The notes under the pieces: generated by a model
Databases searched by the model: none
What the model was told of the DNA's origin: nothing
Seen by the model: only the letters and a program-made list of their open reading frames with translations
Made by a program: the position numbers and the translations under genes
Part shown: piece after piece, positions 14,655-27,500 of the stretch
How positions within the stretch are numbered: the stretch's first letter is position 1
Layout: every line of letters starts with the position of its first letter
Assembly: GCA_002943765.1 (NCBI GenBank)
Contig: PQWQ01000009.1
Coordinates: 1,612,001 to 1,676,000 of the forward strand
DNA: 64,000 bases
Origin: Psoroptes ovis
Lineage: Eukaryota; Arthropoda; Arachnida; Sarcoptiformes; Psoroptidae
Direction of reading: 5' to 3'

Positions 14655-15567
14655 GAAACAAATATTGTCGATAAAATAGATGTCAAACATCATAATAATT
14701 ATGTACAAAATTCATTACAGCATCAGCAACAGCAGCCAAATAAACAATCACATCAAACACTACAAAGACGATCATCAACAACAGCAGCATCAGCATCAGC
14801 AACAACTATCACAGCAACAACGGCAACAAATTCATTATTATTTTCATCGCCATCGTTTCAAGGTGAAATAATATTATCACCATCATCATTATCATCTGTG
14901 ATGATGGCAGGTAATACTAATCATAATGGTGATAATGATTATGATAATAATGAAAGCCAAAAAGCTTGTAAAGATATAAATAATAATGATGATGATGATA
15001 ATTTAGAAAATATCCAGCTAAATAATGATGATCATAATAAAAACGTGCAAGATGTTGTACCAGATGAAAATAATGATGTAAAGCAGCAACAACAGCAACA
15101 GCAGCAGCAACGAACATTATCATCATCATCATCATCATCAAAAGCAGATAATCATCATCGTCATAATCATCATCATCATCACCATAGTCGTAGTCGTCGT
15201 AGTCATTGTTCAATGTTTCGTTCAACATGGAACATATTCACTAATCATTTTCATAGTTCTTGTATAAATCGTAAAGCAGCTAAAAAAGAACGGAATAATA
15301 AATATCGAAAAAATAAGAATCGAAAACATCATCGAAAATTTTATGCACCAGAAACATCAACATTGTCCGATAGTGGATGTTGTGGTGCCGATGATGATGA
15401 TGATGATAATAATACATTGACTAATATAGCAGCAGCAGCACATACAAATGATGGTATCGAAAAAGATATATCGACAACATCAAATAATTCACCAACAACA
15501 CAGCAACAATTAAAATGGGAAAAATTGTCACCAAGTGAATTTGAAACATTACAAGAATATATTCAAT
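14655..15567 (+). other. First recognised DGK coding exon: low-complexity N-terminal extension
   Basis: A candidate acceptor (pyrimidine tract then CACAAG) ends at 14,654. From there the frame is open to the donor at 15,568, encoding Gln/Ser/Thr/Ala-rich, then Asn/Asp-rich, His-rich and basic segments before the DGK_N motif at the 3' end. The nearest upstream in-frame stop is at 14,619-14,621. The first in-frame ATGs are at 14,901 and 14,904. An alternative ATG at 14,680 is in another frame. Codon-like composition continues upstream of 14,901, which favours an upstream start exon over initiation at 14,901. Confidence 0.7.
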
Positions 15568-18500
15568 GTAAGTAATATTCTATCTTATTTTCTATGATAA
15601 CTAATTACTGTCACAAATTAATGTCAAAATATCATTATTTTATCTCATATTTCATATGCATAAATTTTCTGTTAATTTGAATGTGTCAAAAAGTGAATTG
15701 AGCTTTGAATTGCAAAAAAAATTGACTTTCAATGCCTACATATAATGAAATACTGAAATATTGACAATATAATCGTTTCATTGATCACTAATCAATCGAT
15801 GTGTCATGTTAATGACAATGAATGATAATGAAATTATTAATAAACAAATTCCCAAAATCAAATATCAATATTCATTGGATAGATCACTTTACAATCTTTG
15901 AAAAAAAATCAATGATTTTCGTTGATTTTTTTGTTGTTGATACCCAACACCAGTTAGTTTAATAAAGTCTGATTATCTGAAAGTCAAAAATAGTTAATTT
16001 ATATCTGCGCAATTTCGGATTATTCTTCGACTTTTTTCCAAGTTTTTTTCAAAAGTTATAATTTGTATTATAATTTTTTGAAATTATAAGAATATATATT
16101 TCATCGTAGACAATTTTCTCATTTATATTTTTCGAAAAAAAAAAGATTCAAAATGACAAAAACACAATACCTATTAAATGAGAGAGAGACAGAGTTTATG
16201 CTAAAATAAATTGAGTGTAGAAAAAAAATCTAAATATTTCTGGTGCACAGCCAGAATTTCGTATCCAAAATAAATGAATTAAGATGAACAAACAGATTGA
16301 TTCTAAAATGAAACAGAAAAAAATGCGAAATTTATCACGCTTAATGTTTTCCATTTAGAATTTAATGATCAATCGCAAAACATAATAATAATAATTAAAA
16401 TATTGTTTGGAAAATGTCCAAACAATATTTCTATATTGTCTAATGATCAATATGGTTTCCCTTCGATCAAAAAAAAACCAAAAAAATTGATGATTGGATA
16501 TAGAATTTATTATTAATAATAATAACAAATGTTGATAAGAAGATTATGTCAATTTAATAAATCGAATTATTAAAATAATAATAATAATAATGACTATTAA
16601 AAATATGATTAGACATCGAAAAAAAAGCAAAAATATTTTTATTTGATCATTGATGCAATGTTGATTCGATTCATTGATATTCGAAAAATGTCCTAGTAAA
16701 AATTGCCCTTATTTCAAATGAATTTTAATCTCTTAAATCAAAGACAGACGAAAATTTTCATTTATGAAAAATAAATTCATTTATTCATTAATAATGAATT
16801 TCATGTCTTTTAATTTAATGTTATAATACAGTCTCTGTGTATGTGTGTGTGCGTGTGCATGTGTGTTGAAAGGGTTAGTTTTTAAATAAAAATTTTATGT
16901 ATTTTTACTGCTCTCATTTATATTAGGTTGTCCGAAAAGTTTTTGCCAATTTTCTAATGATTTTCTACGATATAACCGGCAAAAACTTTCCGGACCACCT
17001 AATACATTCAAAAGTAATAACATTTAATCCTTTCGTTTTGTGTGTGTGTTCGTGTATGTTTTTGTCAAAATACATTTTTATATTCTGTGAAAAATTTCCA
17101 AATAAATTAAATGATAAATTCTACAACAACATGTGATGAATATTAATTTTTAAATTTTAAATTCCCAAAAATTACAGTTAACTCTTTACTCACGAATAAC
17201 ATTTTAATATTATTTATCCATAAAATAATCAATCGAATCATTTGAATTTATTATTTTATTATCAATCAAAGTTTACGAAATATTAAGACGTGTTAGCAAA
17301 GTGTATTTATTCAATATGTATGTGAATGGCATATTTATAAAAATATTTGCATCGATTTTTGTTCGTTTAATATTTCAAATGATTCAAGTCTGAATTTCTC
17401 AAAATAATTTTTCTTTGAAGATTTTTTTTTCATTTTCTAAAAACTCTAATAAAATCAAAATTTCAAACAATTTAAAAATTTAAAAGAATTTAAAAAATGA
17501 AAAATCCAAATACAATGAAAGAATTTATTAAAATATTTATTTTATTAATTAAATTTTACAAAATTGACATGTAATTATATATTCAAATTTTTTTTTCTTA
17601 AATTCTTTGAAAACTTTGATTCGTGTGAATTCTAGATTCAAGTAAAAAAGTGACAGATATTCTTCAATGTGAATTCAAACCTGATGTTGGTGCATTATGT
17701 CGTTATCATCCAGAAGGAGTATGTCATTTAAAACCTATTTTTGTTATTTTAGGATTTTTTTTCCTAAATTTTCTTCCTTAAAAATTTTTTTGAATTTCAG
17801 GATATTGATTTTGAAGGTTTTAAAATATTTATGAGCATATATTTGGAAAATGAATTATCTTCAGATTTGATACGGCGATTATTTTTATCATTCGTAAAAA
17901 GATCAGAACAAGATCAATTTGAAGAAATGGGTGGTTTGTCATTGGGCGGTGGTCCATCAACATCTACCAATGATCATCATCATAATTATCATTCATTGAT
18001 TGGTGGTGGAATTTTTTCCCAATCAAACAGTGCCATTTCTGGTGCCATACATTCGATTCAAGCTAAAATCACTAGTTTAGGCATCGGATGTGGTGGTGGT
18101 GGTGGTGGAAACATATCGTCATCAGCAGCAACAGCTGCATCAAAATTTGCACCAAATGTTGTTGATCAAGATGATAACCGTATGCAATCATCGGTAAAAA
18201 TTTTTCGATGCATTTCATTTTGAATTCATTTTTTTCAAATTAATTAATTTTTTTAATTAGCTAACAGCAGCAGCTGCTACTTCATCAATCATTAATTGTC
18301 AACCATCATCATCATCAAATCAAACATTGAAAAAACAAATGCAATATCATAAACAACAGAAAATGCAACGAAATAAAACCAGTGGATCATTACCTGAATT
18401 AACGCGTGATTCAATCGTATTCAATATGGCTAATCATAATAATAATAATAATAATAAAACAATGATGATGATGAATCGTAATTCAATTTCGACAACAACC

Positions 18501-21500
18501 AAACAATTATCCGGTACATTAGCGGATAAAATTCATACAATCACTGAAAAATTGCACAGTTTTTCTCATTCATTAAGTCAAAATACGAATAACAATATGA
18601 ATATTATTAATAAAAATATTCAAAATGATTCACAACAACAACAACATTTAGATGTTGGAATTGGACAATCAATACGTTCTAGGGCGAGTAGTGCTTCGGT
18701 ACATCCAGTTGCATTTTACCAGCAACAATCACAACAACAACATCGTTTACAACGTGAACATAAATCATTTGAATCATCACCAAATCATAGTCAAATGTCG
18801 AGGAATTCATCGAAAAAATCAAATAATTCATTACTTGTAAATACACGTAAGTTTTGATTATTATTATTATTAAGTTTTCTATGATTTATATTGATTTATT
18901 TTCTTACATAAAAACGCAAATATCTTAATGAAATATTTCGCTGATCATTATTTCTTAATGAATGAAAAGAATGAAAATTTCATAATTTTATCGATTTATT
19001 TTCATTCCTCTGGTTACTCTGTGTTGATACATGTCAAATTCTTTATTTGAAATGGTTTTTAATATGTGTTTTAAAACTTATGAATTTAAAGAAAAGAAAA
19101 GAAATTGTCAAAATAGAAAATTCCGAAATTTCAAATATCTAAATTGTCAAATTTTTTTTTTGCATACATTTTCTATGGTCACTATTTTTTCTATTCATTT
19201 TTCAGTGATAGAAACAATAATAATTGAATTGAATCGTAGAAATTCAAATAACGAAAAAAAATCGACAATCGCATTTGTTATAAAACTCTATGAACATACA
19301 TTCAATTCAATTCATTCATTCAATTTCTTTCCTATAAAAATTTTTCTAACAAACTTTGACATTTAAAATCCATAATAATAATAATAATAGAACTGTGATA
19401 GTAGTTCGACAACTAATACAATACATTGTGAATGAATCGAATTGAATGAATGAATGAATGGTTGAATATCCTAGAAACACAGTTTCAGAGGATAAAATTT
19501 CAGTCGAATGAAAGCTTTTCATTCCATTATTTTTCATTGATTCATTGATTCAATGAATTTGATTTTTTTCTTCTTTTTGTTTCGAATTAATTCTATTTTT
19601 TTTTATATTGATATTTGAGAATTTATGAAAAAGCTTGAAATGAATCAATCAATGTTATTATTATTATTATATTTTTTCCAATTTTAACCCTTTGATGCCA
19701 TTTGTTCAGGATCATTATTATAATATTAAGATGTGCTGTTTCGTATTTTATTTCAAATATTCATGAATATTTTTGAATAATGATAAGAATCTAGGTTTAT
19801 TTCGATTCACAAATTGGCAGTGTATCGAATCTTTTTCTTGTGAATCTAATCATTGATCAATGCCCGAATTAATTGATCAATAAATTACAATTTTCGTATA
19901 ACAATAGCCTTCGAATTATCAATTTTTTTTTGATATTTGGTTCTTGATAAAATTTCAATTATTCAGCAATTTGTCCTGTATAATAATAGCAATAATAATG
20001 ACAATTTTTTATTGCCATTTATTGGTAGAAAGCGGCCGAAAAAAAGAAATGTGTAAAACAAATATAAAATAAAAAATATTTGATTTTGAAATAATTATTA
20101 TTATTTCGGTGAATAATAGGCAATAATAATAATAATGATGATTTGCATTTTATTATTATTATTATCGATATTTATTGCTTCAATAATTTCAAATAATTTT
20201 CTCAGTAATATTGTGAATTTTTTATGTGCTGAAATTGGTGAAAATAAAAAATAATTGTTCAAAAACATATGTTTTTATTTTTTGGTAAATGATTCATATT
20301 TAGGTAGTCCGATAAGTTCTTGCCAATCTTCTCATTATTCCCTACGAAATAATCGCCAAAAACTTTTCGGACAACCTAAATATATGAAATTTTTTTGTAT
20401 TTGAATTTGAATAATGTTTGTATAAGCACATTGAGCGAATGTTATTATTATTATTATTATTGTCGATAATTTTAATTACAGATTTTTGAACGAAAAAAAA
20501 AATTCCAATTAAAAATTTTTTGAAATTTTCAAAATTACTAGCTTTTTCAATGAATGAATTAGCGTCATATGTGTTCTTCGACAAAAAAATTTAAAATTAA
20601 AATCTCCAAGTTTTTTTTGAGCGAAAATCCATTTGTTTTTGCTGCATGGAATACCGATCCAAAATTTGCGAAAAAAAAAATTAGAGCAAAAATAATCAAA
20701 TTCAATGTATTCAATCCAATTTATTTATTATTATTATTATCATCATCATTGTTGTTGTTGTTGTTGTTGTTTACCAAAGTTATTATTATCATCATCATCA
20801 TTATTTTTTGGATTTTGCTGAGCAAACATTTGCTACCATTCATATTCTGTGTGTGTGTTTGTATTTCGATAACCAGTAAAAATTCTGTGTGAGCTTAAAA
20901 TTTTGGGCAAAAAAATTTGGCAATTTATACCCAGAAAAATAATGACGGTATCGATGGTTTTTTTTTTTTTTTTTTTTTTTACAAAATTTTTTACAAACCT
21001 CTATGCCTTATTCTAATAGAGGTATAACAAAAAAATAAACTAAACTACAAATCAATAATCAAATACAAAGAAAATAAATACAAAAACATTACAAATTCAC
21101 AAAGATTCTTTTCATGAGTTCTTGCAATGCAATCAGATTGGATTGACTGATCTGAACATTGTTTACCGATTGCGAGTCTAGTCCTACCCGATGTCGATCC
21201 AGGGCGAACCTTGGACATTCCCACAGCAAATGGAACACCGTCTGCGAAGGGTGTCCGCAGAAACACTCCGGCGAATCTGTCAAGCCAAATCGATACAGAT
21301 AAAATTTAAATTTTCCATGCTCGGTAAAGAATTGAGTTTTGATGAAACATGGAACTAAATTTATCATCAAGCGGTCGTAGATCGATGGAAAGAATTTTTT
21401 TGTAACTAGTGCTGTTGAACTAGTATTCCAACGCATATTCCATTTGTAAAACGAGATATTTTTCAATATTGACTTAGCGAATGACAATGGACTATAATTG

Positions 21501-24500
21501 TACGAAATAAAATCAGCCGTCGTGGCCAATTTCGCCATTTGGTCAGCCAATTCGTTACCAATAATTCCGATGTGTGCTGGAATCCATTTAAAGCATACAT
21601 GACCGAATTCAATCAGGGTTCGAATTTCATGTATTAACTTATCGCCATTTTGAAAAGCAGCACAAGCTTGCAAGGCAGAGTGTGAGTCGGTCAAAATCTT
21701 GGCAGAAGCCTTCCGGCCATTAATCCATTTTATTGATTGTAGAATAGCAAATAATTCGGCTTGGTATACCGAGCACGAATCATGGAGCCTGAATTTCAAT
21801 ATTGCTACCGGTTCGTTAACATTTGATTCGAAAATCACAGCTGCACACCCAACACGTCCGTTTAACTTCGAGCCATCAGTGTATGCATAATATTTGTGAT
21901 AATTTTGACAATCATTTTCGGTGGAATCGATAAATTTAAATGATTTTGATGGATGAAAGTAATTTGAACAATGTAATTGTAATTGAAATGGTACGTTGAA
22001 ATGATCAACTTTTAATTCATGTTTGACTCTATACATGTCTACAAGATAAGATATTCTTAAATCAATCGGCAAAACATTGGCGATGACAAGCGCTGCATCC
22101 AAAGACACAGTTCTGTACCCTTTGATCATAGAAACAATAAACATTCTTTGTAGTGAAAAAATGAATAGCTTCCATTTTTTCTTATTCAACACGCAATGCC
22201 ACACCTGACATGCATATGTGATCAGAGGCTCAATAGCACCTAGATAAATCATTTTCAAAACTTCTGAACTCAGACCCCAATTAGAACCAAATTTCTTCCT
22301 AAGAGCGTTGTAGATAGATATAGCCTTTGATCGAACGTACAACAAATGATCGTTCCATAATAACTTAGAGTCAATAATAATTCCCAGATATTTGATTTTC
22401 TTCTGAAAAACAATCGTTTTTCCATTTAGGTAGATAATCGGATAATTCAATACCCGTTTACGTGTTACAATCATCGCTGTCGTTTTTGCAGAGTTGAACG
22501 AAATATAATTTTGTAGGCACCAATCATTCAGAGATTTCAGAACAAACGAAACAAGACGCACACAGGTGTCCAAATATTGGTGCTCACAATATAAAATTAA
22601 ATCATCAGCATATGCTTGTATATAACAATCAGAAGGAAATATCAAATCAAAAATATCATTTAGATAAACGTTCCATAATAAGGGTGAAATTTTTCCACCT
22701 TGTGGGCAACCACGTCTCAATTCTTTACATGCCCAATAATGTTGTATTGGCAACTTGACATATCTATTTTTTAAATAATCGTCTAAAACATTGTATAAAT
22801 TTGATGGTATGTTCAATCTTTTTAACTTTGATTTGATTAAACTAAAGCATACTGAATCAAATGCTGCGTTTATATCTAAAGAAACCATGATGCCATATTT
22901 TTTATTACTTAATGTGGATTCCATCTTATTAATTACACATAGTAATGCATCAGCAGATGATTTTTGAGCAGTGAATCCAAATTGATGCGTCGCCAAGAGA
23001 TTTCGTGTTTGCAAAAAATGACATAATCTTTTTGTTAACAAAGATTCAAACACTTTCCCAGGAACTGATAATAATGAAATTGGTCGATAACTTTTATAAT
23101 CATTTTTATTTAAAGATTTTGGAATTATCTTGATTATCGATGTTTTCCAAATCGATGGAAATATACCATAATAAAGACACTTATTAAATATTTTGATAAA
23201 CAGATCAGGAAGATTTTGATGGACGACTTTTATAATATTCGCTGACAGACCATCTTCACCTGGTGCCTTCGAATCTGATTCATTGTTTATAGCATAATCA
23301 ATCTCTTCTTGCGTAAAAAAAGGATCGTCGTAATTATGATTATCATTGAAACTATTGTCATTAATTAATTCATTCGATGCATTCACAGGTTCAGGGAAAA
23401 ATTTTTCCAATAAAACATCAGCAGTTTCCTGAACATTCCTTGTCCACTGCCCAGAATCGTCAATAATAGTATATAACTCATTGTTCAATGTAGATGGTTT
23501 GCAATATTTGTATACGTTTTTCCAAACCGTTGTTCCACTTTGGTTACTAAAGAATTCACGACATTTATTTTTTTTAAATTCATTTAATCTTGATTTATAG
23601 TCTTTCACACATTCAATATATCTAATACGCCAAGAATTACGGGCTATCGGACATTTCTGGCGCTGGTATCGACGACGTAGATTATTAATTATTTGATGAA
23701 GTTTTTTCAATTCATTTGAAATATTAGATGGTCTATCATGATTAATTTTACGAAGATTGTGATCACATGAATTTTTTAGTTTTGATATCACACATGTTAC
23801 AGCATTATCTAATTCGGTCGCATTTACAGCCTGCTCAATTTTTGTCATTATTGGTGGAATGGTTCGCTGAATTTCACTAATGAAAGATGACCAATTCGCA
23901 TTTTTTGTTGAGTAGATTCTGGTTAAAGATTTACAAGATGATTGAGCAATGGAATTAACTTCAAATGATATTAATTGATGATCAGAAGCAGATTCTAGAC
24001 ATTCTATCTTCCAGTTGTTAATCAACGAAATTGCAGTATCGTTTATAATTGTTAAATCAATTTGACTGACGAAATTACGTGAATTAGAGAACGTTGGCGA
24101 GCCATCATTTAATACAATAAGATTATAATTAACAACCAAATTCATTATCATGTCACCACGTTTGTTGTTGGTCGGGCTACCCCACGTTCGGTGATGGGCA
24201 TTAAAATCACCAGACAAGATTAGAGGGTATTCTGAATAATCATTTATAATTTTTTCAAGCAATAATAGATCATGATTCAATTTGTCGATGCCATCGTTGA
24301 ATGAAAAATAAACAGAGCAAAAGATGAATGAGTTGTTAATCAGTGCACAAGTGCAGTTTGATGTGATATATTGCTTCAAAGCGATAACATTCAAATTTTT
24401 ATATACAATTGCACATCTGGGTGCAGATTGATGGCATATTAAATGATAGCCAGAAAAACCATTGATGACGCCATTGGTAACATTCGGTTCCTGAATCGCA

Positions 24501-27500
24501 ATCAGTTTTGAACATAATAACTCAGCATTCAACACTAAATTATATGAGGCTGTGGTGCTGTGTTGAAGATTCTGTTGCAGTATTTTCATTGAAATTCTTT
24601 TTTGATCGTTTTTAATAGCCATAATCGTAGAATTTTGAATTCATTTCTATAGCGGCAAGGTACTGTGGACATTTTTTATCATAGACAGAATGTTCAACAC
24701 TGAGCTGCTTATGCTTGTTATTATTAAACCAAATACAATTTGAACAACGTGTTGCTGTGCTTGTACTTGTACACTGATGAGTGTAATGATTTTGATGACA
24801 TTTTGCACAAAGAGATTGATTATTACAAAATTTTTCGGTATGCCCGAATCTCAGACATTTCTTACAATGACGAATAGACACATTGTTTTTTGCAATACAA
24901 CAGTTATATCCAATAAATATCTTGCCAGTGTTCATTATTAATTGCCAAATCTGTGGAGAAACTTCCATGATCACGAATTTTGTACCAACTCTGTCAGCCT
25001 TTGAAAATAGTACCTTCATCACCAAATTCTGTCCCACCAAACACTCTTTAATTTGATCATTTTGCGATATGATATAGTTGACAATATTATTGTCTTCAAT
25101 TTCCTTCTCTACACCAAGAATTTGAATTCTTGGATTTTTCTTTTTTGATATATCTGCTCTAATTCCACATTTCGTTTTGTTTATTTCTTCAATTAAATTC
25201 AAACAATCAGTTTTTGTAGAGCATTTAATTATGGCTTTTTTGTTACGTGCAGGTATAGGCTTAATAATCTTTATACCAGTCTCTGCTATTTTCTTAGTAG
25301 TTAATGTGGCCTTTAAACATGATATGGTTTGATTTGAATCTGAAATCAAGGTATTGTTTTCATCAGGTTGTACAATACAAACATGTTCTGTCTTTTTTTG
25401 CTTCAAATGATCCTTTACATTCATGTTGGCATTTTGAATAGTTTGAGCGAAAGATTTCTGTTCAGTTTTTCGTTGTTGTTTTTGTAATATATTTATTTCA
25501 TTGATTGCTGAGCTGTATAATTCTTCGATGAAAAGAGCGCAATTTGATAGATCTTGTTTGTAATTTGATATGCCAGTGTTACCATGCATATTGGCTATAT
25601 TTTTCAAGAAATCGCACCATTTCTTACTCGACGATACGTAGAATTTCTCAAAATTAGACATCATGGAACGATAATATTAATTTCAAACTAATTAATTAAG
25701 ATAGGTGGTATCGATGGTGTTAAATGAAATTTGAAGATATTTGCTTTAAAAATTCATTCGGATGTTTATTGAAATCATATTTATTTCCTCATATTTTTTT
25801 TTCTATTTATTTAGAAATAAAACCACCGAGAAAAACAAGTTCACATATCGATGTCAATCTACTCTGGGTATCACTAAAAGATGTTGTATGTTATCTATCA
25901 TTGCTTGAAGCTGGTAGACCTGAAGATAAATTAGAATGTATGTTTAAATTTTTTCTGTAATTTTTAAAAATTTTCAATTATTTCATTTCCATTTTTTTCA
26001 AATTTTATAATTTTGATTTTTGCCCAATACAACAATACCAAATACAATACAATCATATATATCAGTTATATTTCGACTTTATGATACGGATGGTAATGGA
26101 TATTTGGATAGTAATGTAAGTAATAATAATTATTATGGTTTTACTGCATAAACAAAGTGCGATGTAAATCCTAAATGAAACAAATGAGATAATACAAAAA
26201 ATGAAATAACATAAATTACATTTATTTATTGTTATTTACATTTTTTTCATTCATTTATTTGTGTATATTTGCCTAATAAAAATAAATTAAAGGAAATGGA
26301 TTGTATTGTTGATCAAATGATGACAGTAGCTGAATATCTTGGTTGGGATGTTTCCGAATTAAAACCCGTGAGTGTTGCATATATTGCATTCATTCATTCA
26401 TTCATTCACTCATTTATTCCATAGATTTTCTATGCAATAAAAATAAATGTTTGCTTCACTGCATTTCATTTATTTTTTTTTTTCCTTTTAGTTTTTTTTC
26501 CTAAAAAAATCTACATAATTTTATCATTCCTATATTTTTTGATTATTATTATTATTATTATTCATTTTCTCATTCATTTATTTATTCCATATTAAGATTC
26601 TACAAGAAATGATGATCGAAATTGATTATGATGCAGATGGAACTGTATCGCTTGAAGAATGGAAACGTGGAGGCCTAACAACCATACCACTTTTAGTATT
26701 ATTAGGACTTGATTCGGTAAATGAAAAAATTGAAATAAATTATTTTCATCTTTTTGAATGATTTTTCATTTATTTATTCATTTGTCTTGTGAAATTAATC
26801 CTCCACCAAAAGCAAAATGTCAAAGATGATGGAAATCATGTATGGCGATTAAAACATTTTAATCGTCCTGCCTATTGTAATCTATGCCTTAATATGTTGG
26901 TCGGTCTCGGTAAAAAAGGTCTTTGCTGTGTTTGTAAGTGTCACTTTTTTCCATTTTGAATCCATTGAATTCTTATTTACTTTTGTCATTATTTTCATTT
27001 TTTTGGAACAATGAATGAATACATTTATCATTTCATTTCATTTTGTTTTGTTTGTTTACACACACACACACTAAATAATTCAAATATTTTTATTTCAAAA
27101 TATTTATTTTGAATATATCTTATCTGTGTTTGAGAGTCTAAATATAAAGAAAGAACCATATAAAAATAGATTCATCATCCATTCAAAATTCAATAATAAT
27201 CGAATCGATATATTTATTCATCGTTGAGATTATTGAATTTTAAATCTTGAATCTTGAACACACAAAACTCTTCGATAAGCGAATTTTGTCAATTTATTTA
27301 TGTGTAATATGCCAAAATGGAATTTTTTTTTTCTTTCCTGGATGAATTTCATTCAATTTTCTTAATGTTCAGAGAGCAAAGAATGTTTTCCTTAGGTCGA
27401 CAATGGCGAAACATCGAGAATTGGTCTTTTGAATCCAGGAAGAAAAATTTCCAACCAAAGAAATTCATTTATTTGATTTCCAAAAAAAAATTTTTTTGAA

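Larger units (their letters stand above)
20959..25706 (-). mobile_element. Full-length non-LTR retrotransposon (I/R1/jockey-like group), inserted antisense in DGK intron
   Basis: The element is read on the minus strand. Its 5' end is at 25,706 with a short ~42-bp leader, then ORF1 (25,664-24,612), ORF2 (24,622-21,089), a ~107-bp 3' segment, and a poly(A) tail seen as a T-run from 20,959 to about 20,982. Identical 12-bp target-site duplications (GGTATCGATGGT) flank it. Both ORFs lack internal stops and frameshifts. The complete length, intact ORFs and perfect duplication point to a recent insertion. The RNase H domain in ORF2 fits the I group or an R1/LOA relative better than the classical jockey clade, but the clade call is inference. 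Confidence 0.93.
18847..25814 (+). other. Seven-kb DGK intron carrying transposon insertions
   Basis: The donor is GTAAGTTTT at 18,847 and the acceptor TTATTTAG at 25,814. It is by far the largest intron between recognised coding exons of this gene. About 4.75 kb of it is the antisense LINE at 20,959-25,706. The hairpin at 20,299-20,380 and TAA, TTA and GTT microsatellites add more. No host exon was seen inside it. Removing the LINE leaves an intron of about 2.2 kb. Confidence 0.85.

Noticed and set aside
14680..14871. ORF starting at ATG 14,680
   Set aside because: It is a shadow in another frame of the DGK exon; the real frame runs from 14,655 to 15,567.
14917..15228. 103-codon minus-strand Asp/Tyr/His-rich ORF
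   Set aside because: Antisense of AAT/GAT/CAT triplet repeats in the DGK exon.
21699..21890. Plus-strand ORF within the LINE
   Set aside because: Antisense shadow of ORF2.
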